DNA of 64,000 bases from Desmodesmus armatus. Taxonomy: Eukaryota; Chlorophyta; Chlorophyceae; Sphaeropleales; Scenedesmaceae. This document shows positions 60,864 through 64,000 of the stretch, in pieces (the first letter of the stretch is position 1; each line of letters begins with the position of its first letter). Position numbers and translations under genes: made by a program. The notes beneath the pieces were generated by a model. That model did no database searches. It was not told where the DNA came from and saw only the letters and a list, made by a program, of their open reading frames with translations. The stretch lies in NCBI GenBank assembly GCA_007449985.2, contig VIIQ02000054.1, positions 372,001 to 436,000 of the forward strand. The letters run 5' to 3'.

Positions 60864-61563
60864 TCACTTGCCCTTGTAGTACTGGCTTGACTTGGTCTGA
60901 CAACCCTGGCCTGTGTGAGTGCGTGGGTTCTCGCAGACTGACTGAAACTGTGCATCGTCCAGTCCGCGCCTGAACATCTGGGTGTTGCCCTGGCTGGGGT
61001 GGTCCATGGAGGTCTTCACAGTGCCTGCAGAAGACGACAGCAAGGGCACCACCACGCATAGTAATTTGTAAAGCACGTCCCAGACTGCAGAGATCCAGTC
61101 TTGCAAGACAATGGTCTGATACATAGGGGGGGCCAGCCTGGCAGGGGTGGAGTAGCCACGGCCAAAGAGGCGGGGAGGGGGGACCGGCTGCCGTGCTATC
61201 AAGGCCACATTTGTGGTGTTGGGAATTGTGAAAGCCTGACTGGCTGTACAAGGCGATTTGAGCGGCTGTCAGCACTGGCAACACTTGGAAGGACTGCTGC
61301 TGTTGAATGGGGAGGGGGGGGGGGAAGGTAGAACCAGCGAGCCTGGAAAGCTCTTGCAGTGGCGTCAAGCAGCAGAACAGTAAGAAGAAGTACCGTCCCT
61401 GGGATGCTGGGGTCCGGTATCCAGCAATCATGGCGGGTGCAACCATCATGCTGGGATGTGCGATGGAGTGAAGCTTTCTGTAGTCGCAGCCTTGTGTCCA
61501 ACCCGTGCCGCAAGACATGACTTTTGTCGCTCAGCACCTACCTGTGGTGTAGTAGTAGTCCAT
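60864..61563 (-). CDS. Small conserved-looking 60-residue protein
   Basis: Exon 1 is 61542-61563 (only 22 bases, ATG at 61563), the intron 61025-61541 is GT-AG, exon 2 is 60864-61024; phases close. The product starts MDYYYTTGTVKTSMDHPSQG, contains NTQMFRRGLDDAQF and ENPRTHTGQGCQTK, and ends QYYKGK. The composition (polar, few hydrophobics, compact motifs HPSQGNTQMFRRG and NPRTHTG) looks like a conserved short eukaryotic protein rather than a random frame. I believe similar HPxxGxTQxFRR proteins exist in other protists and plants but cannot name the family with certainty. It is easily missed because exon 1 codes for only seven full codons. It diverges from the Gln-rich frame at 61,725. Confidence 0.6.
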
Positions 61564-61724
61564 CTTCACCCCGTCGCGCTCATAGAAATAGCAGCGACAG
61601 CAGCAGCAGCAACAGCAGTCAGAGCAGCAACAGCACCAGCAGCAGCAGCAGGGGCGACAGCAACCCGAGGGCACCCATTAGCCCTGGTGAAGCAGACGGT
61701 GCAGCCAGCAGGGGTGCTGCAACC

Positions 61725-64000
61725 ATGCCTACTACAAAACAGCTGCCCACCACACAGCGCCTCCTGCAGCAGCATCCACAGCAACAGCAGCAGCAGCAGC
61801 TAGAGCACATGCGCAGACAGCTAACCACGGCCGTGCAGCAGCTGTCTGCAGCACAACAACAGCAGCAGCTGCAACTCTCTGGCCTGCGCCAACAGACGGA
61901 GGCAGCTACCCAGATGCGCATCAGCCATGAAGCACAGCTAGAGGCGATGCTGCAAGCCCAGCAGCAACAGTTTCAACGCCAAGTTGATGCTGTGCAGCAG
62001 CAGGTTGACTCCCAGCTACAACGGCACCTACAGCAGCAGCAACAAACACTAGCTGCGCTGCGCCAGGAGGTAGTGGCCGTGAAACAGCAAGCGACCGCCC
62101 CGCACCCGCTGCAGCGTCAGCACGACAGCGCTCTGGCTGCAGCACAGCAGGAGATAGCAGAGCTGCGGCTCCAGGTCGCAGCTGTCCAACAACAGCAGTC
62201 AACACAGCAGCAGTCTAGGTCTGCCCCTGACGCAGAGCTGCAGCGTCAGCACGACAGCGCTCTGGCTGCAGCACAGCAGGAGATAGCAGAGCTGCGGCTC
62301 CAGGTCGCAGCTGTCCAACAACAGCAGTCAGAACAGCAGCAGTCTAGGTCTGCCACTGACGCAGCGCTGCAGCGTCAGCACGACAGCGCTCTGGCTGCAG
62401 CACAGCAGGAGATAGCAGAGCTGCGGCTCCAGGTCGCAGCTGTCCAACAGCAGCAGTCAGCGCAGCAGCAGGTCGACCTGTCTAGGTCTGCCCTTCAAGC
62501 AGAACTGGACGACCTGCGGTGTCAATATGCGGCCCTCAAGCAGCAACAGCAGCAGCAACAACAACAAGCCGCACAGCTGCACACAGAGGTCGCCGACCTA
62601 CGGCGCCAGTGTGCAGCCATCCCACAGCAGCAGCAGCAGCAACAGCAGCAACCGCCTGCCGCACAGGAACAGCCCGTGCTGGCGGCGCTGCAGCGTCAGT
62701 GCGAGGCCCTGCAACAGGAGCAGCAGCAGCAGAGCAGTAGCATGCAGGAACAGAGCACGCGGCACCAGCGACTACTGGAACAGTTTGAAGCTGCCGAGTC
62801 TCTGTTGGCCCTAACTTACGGTGAGACCTCTCGAGTCAGCCAGGAGTGTGCAGCCCTTCACGTGCAGCATGGCCAGACCCAGAAGGCTATGCAGCAGCAC
62901 AATGCCACCTTAAAACAGGTGAAAGAGGTGGCAGAGCAGTGCCAGGCAGCAGTCAAGCAGCAGCAGCCCCAGGTGCAGCACCTCTGCCAGCAGATTTATG
63001 GCAAGGAGGCCGGCTTGTGGACAAAGGTGCACGCGGTGGAGACCGCCAGCAGCAACCAAAGCAAGCAGTTGAGTCAGCTCAGGCAGCGCGTGGCTGCTGC
63101 TGAAGAACAGACCCAGCAGCTCCTGCAGCGGCCCCCGCAGACCCGACCAGGAGCCCTGCAGCGAGGGCAGCAGCCAGATGAGCAAGCTGACAGCCTATCA
63201 GCCACCACCCCAGCCCGGCAGCAGCAAGCGGCGCACCCTGCCCCACAGCAGCGCCGGTCGCAGGATGCCCCCATGGATGCCACAGCTGGCACCTCTGTAG
63301 CAGCAGCAGCAAAGGAGACAGCCGAGGCAGCAGCAGCTCAGGTCCGACAGCTGCAACAGCAGGTGCAGGCCTGTGAGTCGCAGCTGTCGGCTCTGTCCAC
63401 CCTGCCCCTCACAACCCCTGACGAAGCAGTAGCGGTGCGGACTGCCCTCGACAGGGGTGCCAGCGCGCACATGGAGCTTGGTCAGGTGCGTGAGGAGTTG
63501 GCTACGGTGGGCACGCAGGCAGCAGCAGCACAACAGCAGCTCGGTCACATGCAGCAGCAGGTTAGCCGGCTGTCACAACAGCTACAAGGCTGCCATATAG
63601 CAGTGCGAACCCGGGTGCAACTGCCTCGCGCGCAGCTCAAGGCCATGCTCTGTACAGCTTCAGGGGTGGACTCTGCAGACCTACACGGCATCACCCTGCT
63701 GAGTAATAGCACCGACAGCGAGGCGGAGGCGGCCCTGCGGCTGGTGCGGTCTCAGCAGGGAGCCCCCGCCCTGCCACAGCAGCAGCAGCAGCGGCCATGG
63801 GGACCTGGACAGCTGCGGCAGCAACAGCAGGAGCAGCAACAGCGGCCGCAAGAACCGTCGCAACAGCAGCAGGGCCAAGGCCAGCCTGTCGCCCCCCCTG
63901 GGCTGTTGCGGCCACCACCGCAGCCTCGGCAGCAGCAGCAGCAGCAGCAGCAGGGCCCGGGCCAGCCTGCCGCCCCCCCCGGTCTAGCAGGGGCAGGGCA
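61725..64000 (+). CDS. Gln-rich coiled-coil protein, open to the window end (partial)
   Basis: One frame stays open from about 61,524 to the last base with no stop; the first in-frame ATG is at 61,725 (MPTTKQLPTTQRLLQQHPQQ), giving at least 758 residues. It is dominated by Gln, Ala, Leu and Glu in heptad-compatible order (LEHMRRQLTTAVQQLSAAQQ, TLAALRQEVVAVKQQA, RQQVTEAA-like segments), with three near-identical 43-residue repeats at 62,109-62,495. A less repetitive central part (EQFEAAESLLALTYGETSRV, LCQQIYGKEAGLWTKVHAVE) follows, then a Pro/Gln-rich end with GQGQPVAPPGL units. Long coiled coil is likely; no catalytic domain is seen. Ser-rich codons continue upstream of the ATG, so the true start may be in another exon. 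Function unknown. Confidence 0.7.
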   Translation, partial: MPTTKQLPTTQRLLQQHPQQQQQQQLEHMRRQLTTAVQQLSAAQQQQQLQLSGLRQQTEAATQMRISHEAQLEAMLQAQQQQFQRQVDAVQQQVDSQLQRHLQQQQQTLAALRQEVVAVKQQATAPHPLQRQHDSALAAAQQEIAELRLQVAAVQQQQSTQQQSRSAPDAELQRQHDSALAAAQQEIAELRLQVAAVQQQQSEQQQSRSATDAALQRQHDSALAAAQQEIAELRLQVAAVQQQQSAQQQVDLSRSALQAELDDLRCQYAALKQQQQQQQQQAAQLHTEVADLRRQCAAIPQQQQQQQQQPPAAQEQPVLAALQRQCEALQQEQQQQSSSMQEQSTRHQRLLEQFEAAESLLALTYGETSRVSQECAALHVQHGQTQKAMQQHNATLKQVKEVAEQCQAAVKQQQPQVQHLCQQIYGKEAGLWTKVHAVETASSNQSKQLSQLRQRVAAAEEQTQQLLQRPPQTRPGALQRGQQPDEQADSLSATTPARQQQAAHPAPQQRRSQDAPMDATAGTSVAAAAKETAEAAAAQVRQLQQQVQACESQLSALSTLPLTTPDEAVAVRTALDRGASAHMELGQVREELATVGTQAAAAQQQLGHMQQQVSRLSQQLQGCHIAVRTRVQLPRAQLKAMLCTASGVDSADLHGITLLSNSTDSEAEAALRLVRSQQGAPALPQQQQQRPWGPGQLRQQQQEQQQRPQEPSQQQQGQGQPVAPPGLLRPPPQPRQQQQQQQQGPGQPAAPPGLAGAG
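62109..62495 (+). repeat. Three 129-base tandem repeats coding a 43-residue coiled-coil unit
   Basis: Units start at 62,109, 62,238 and 62,367 with CTGCAGCGTCAGCACGACAG, all in the same frame. Each encodes LQRQHDSALAAAQQEIAEL followed by RLQVAAVQQQQS. Copies 1 and 2 differ at a few bases; copy 3 diverges after about 100 bases. Their high identity implies a recent expansion. Confidence 0.9.

Overview
This window looks like nuclear DNA of a green alga (Chlorophyta, probably class Chlorophyceae; the order is my inference). The genes are split by many GT-AG introns of roughly 150-750 bases, exons are full of (CAG)n-encoded Gln/Ser/Ala tracts, two candidate chloroplast transit peptides occur, and several genes carry the chlorophyte poly(A) signal TGTAA downstream. 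The gene set is plant/algal: beta-ureidopropionase, L-gulonolactone-oxidase-like enzyme, cytochrome P450, F-box/LRR, MYND finger, CAP domain. I see no operons, CRISPR arrays or rRNA/tRNA genes. Exon models were joined by hand from splice-site phase and family similarity; nearly all phases close exactly.

Left part (1-12,200): the end of an unrecognised minus-strand gene, then two head-to-head paralogues of a large MYND zinc-finger protein. The minus copy is a pseudogene with an in-frame TAA and a frame change; the plus copy has a full body but its zinc finger is out of frame. A repeat-bearing spacer follows, then a minus-strand Pmp3/UPF0057 membrane protein with a long P/Q/Y/H-rich tail and an 11-base microexon.

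Centre-left (12,700-32,400): beta-ureidopropionase (minus, 8 exons) diverges from an F-box/LRR gene (plus). A GNAT acetyltransferase (minus) diverges from a drug/metabolite-type transporter (plus). Next comes a protein-kinase gene of about 13 exons (plus) that carries three local tandem duplications at exon edges and a 44-base-arm intronic hairpin, and then a small GYPP-rich two-exon gene.

Centre-right (34,500-49,000): a secreted GULLO-type FAD oxidase (minus, 8 exons) diverges from an FAD-dependent aromatic-ring-type monooxygenase (plus, 5 exons, 31-Ala tract). A probably plastid-targeted cytochrome P450 (plus, 7 exons) follows; one of its introns holds a long TGTGC pentanucleotide array.

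Right part (51,500-64,000): a secreted CAP + bulb-type-lectin fusion (minus, 7 exons) with two MITE-like elements in its last intron, a coiled-coil protein (plus, at least 6 exons), a degraded coding relic, a 60-residue two-exon protein (minus), and a Gln-rich coiled-coil reading frame with a 43-residue triple repeat that stays open to the end of the window.

The genes do not form one pathway. The clearest themes are divergent gene pairs sharing short spacers, G-runs just downstream of several 5' splice sites, and local duplication of exon edges.
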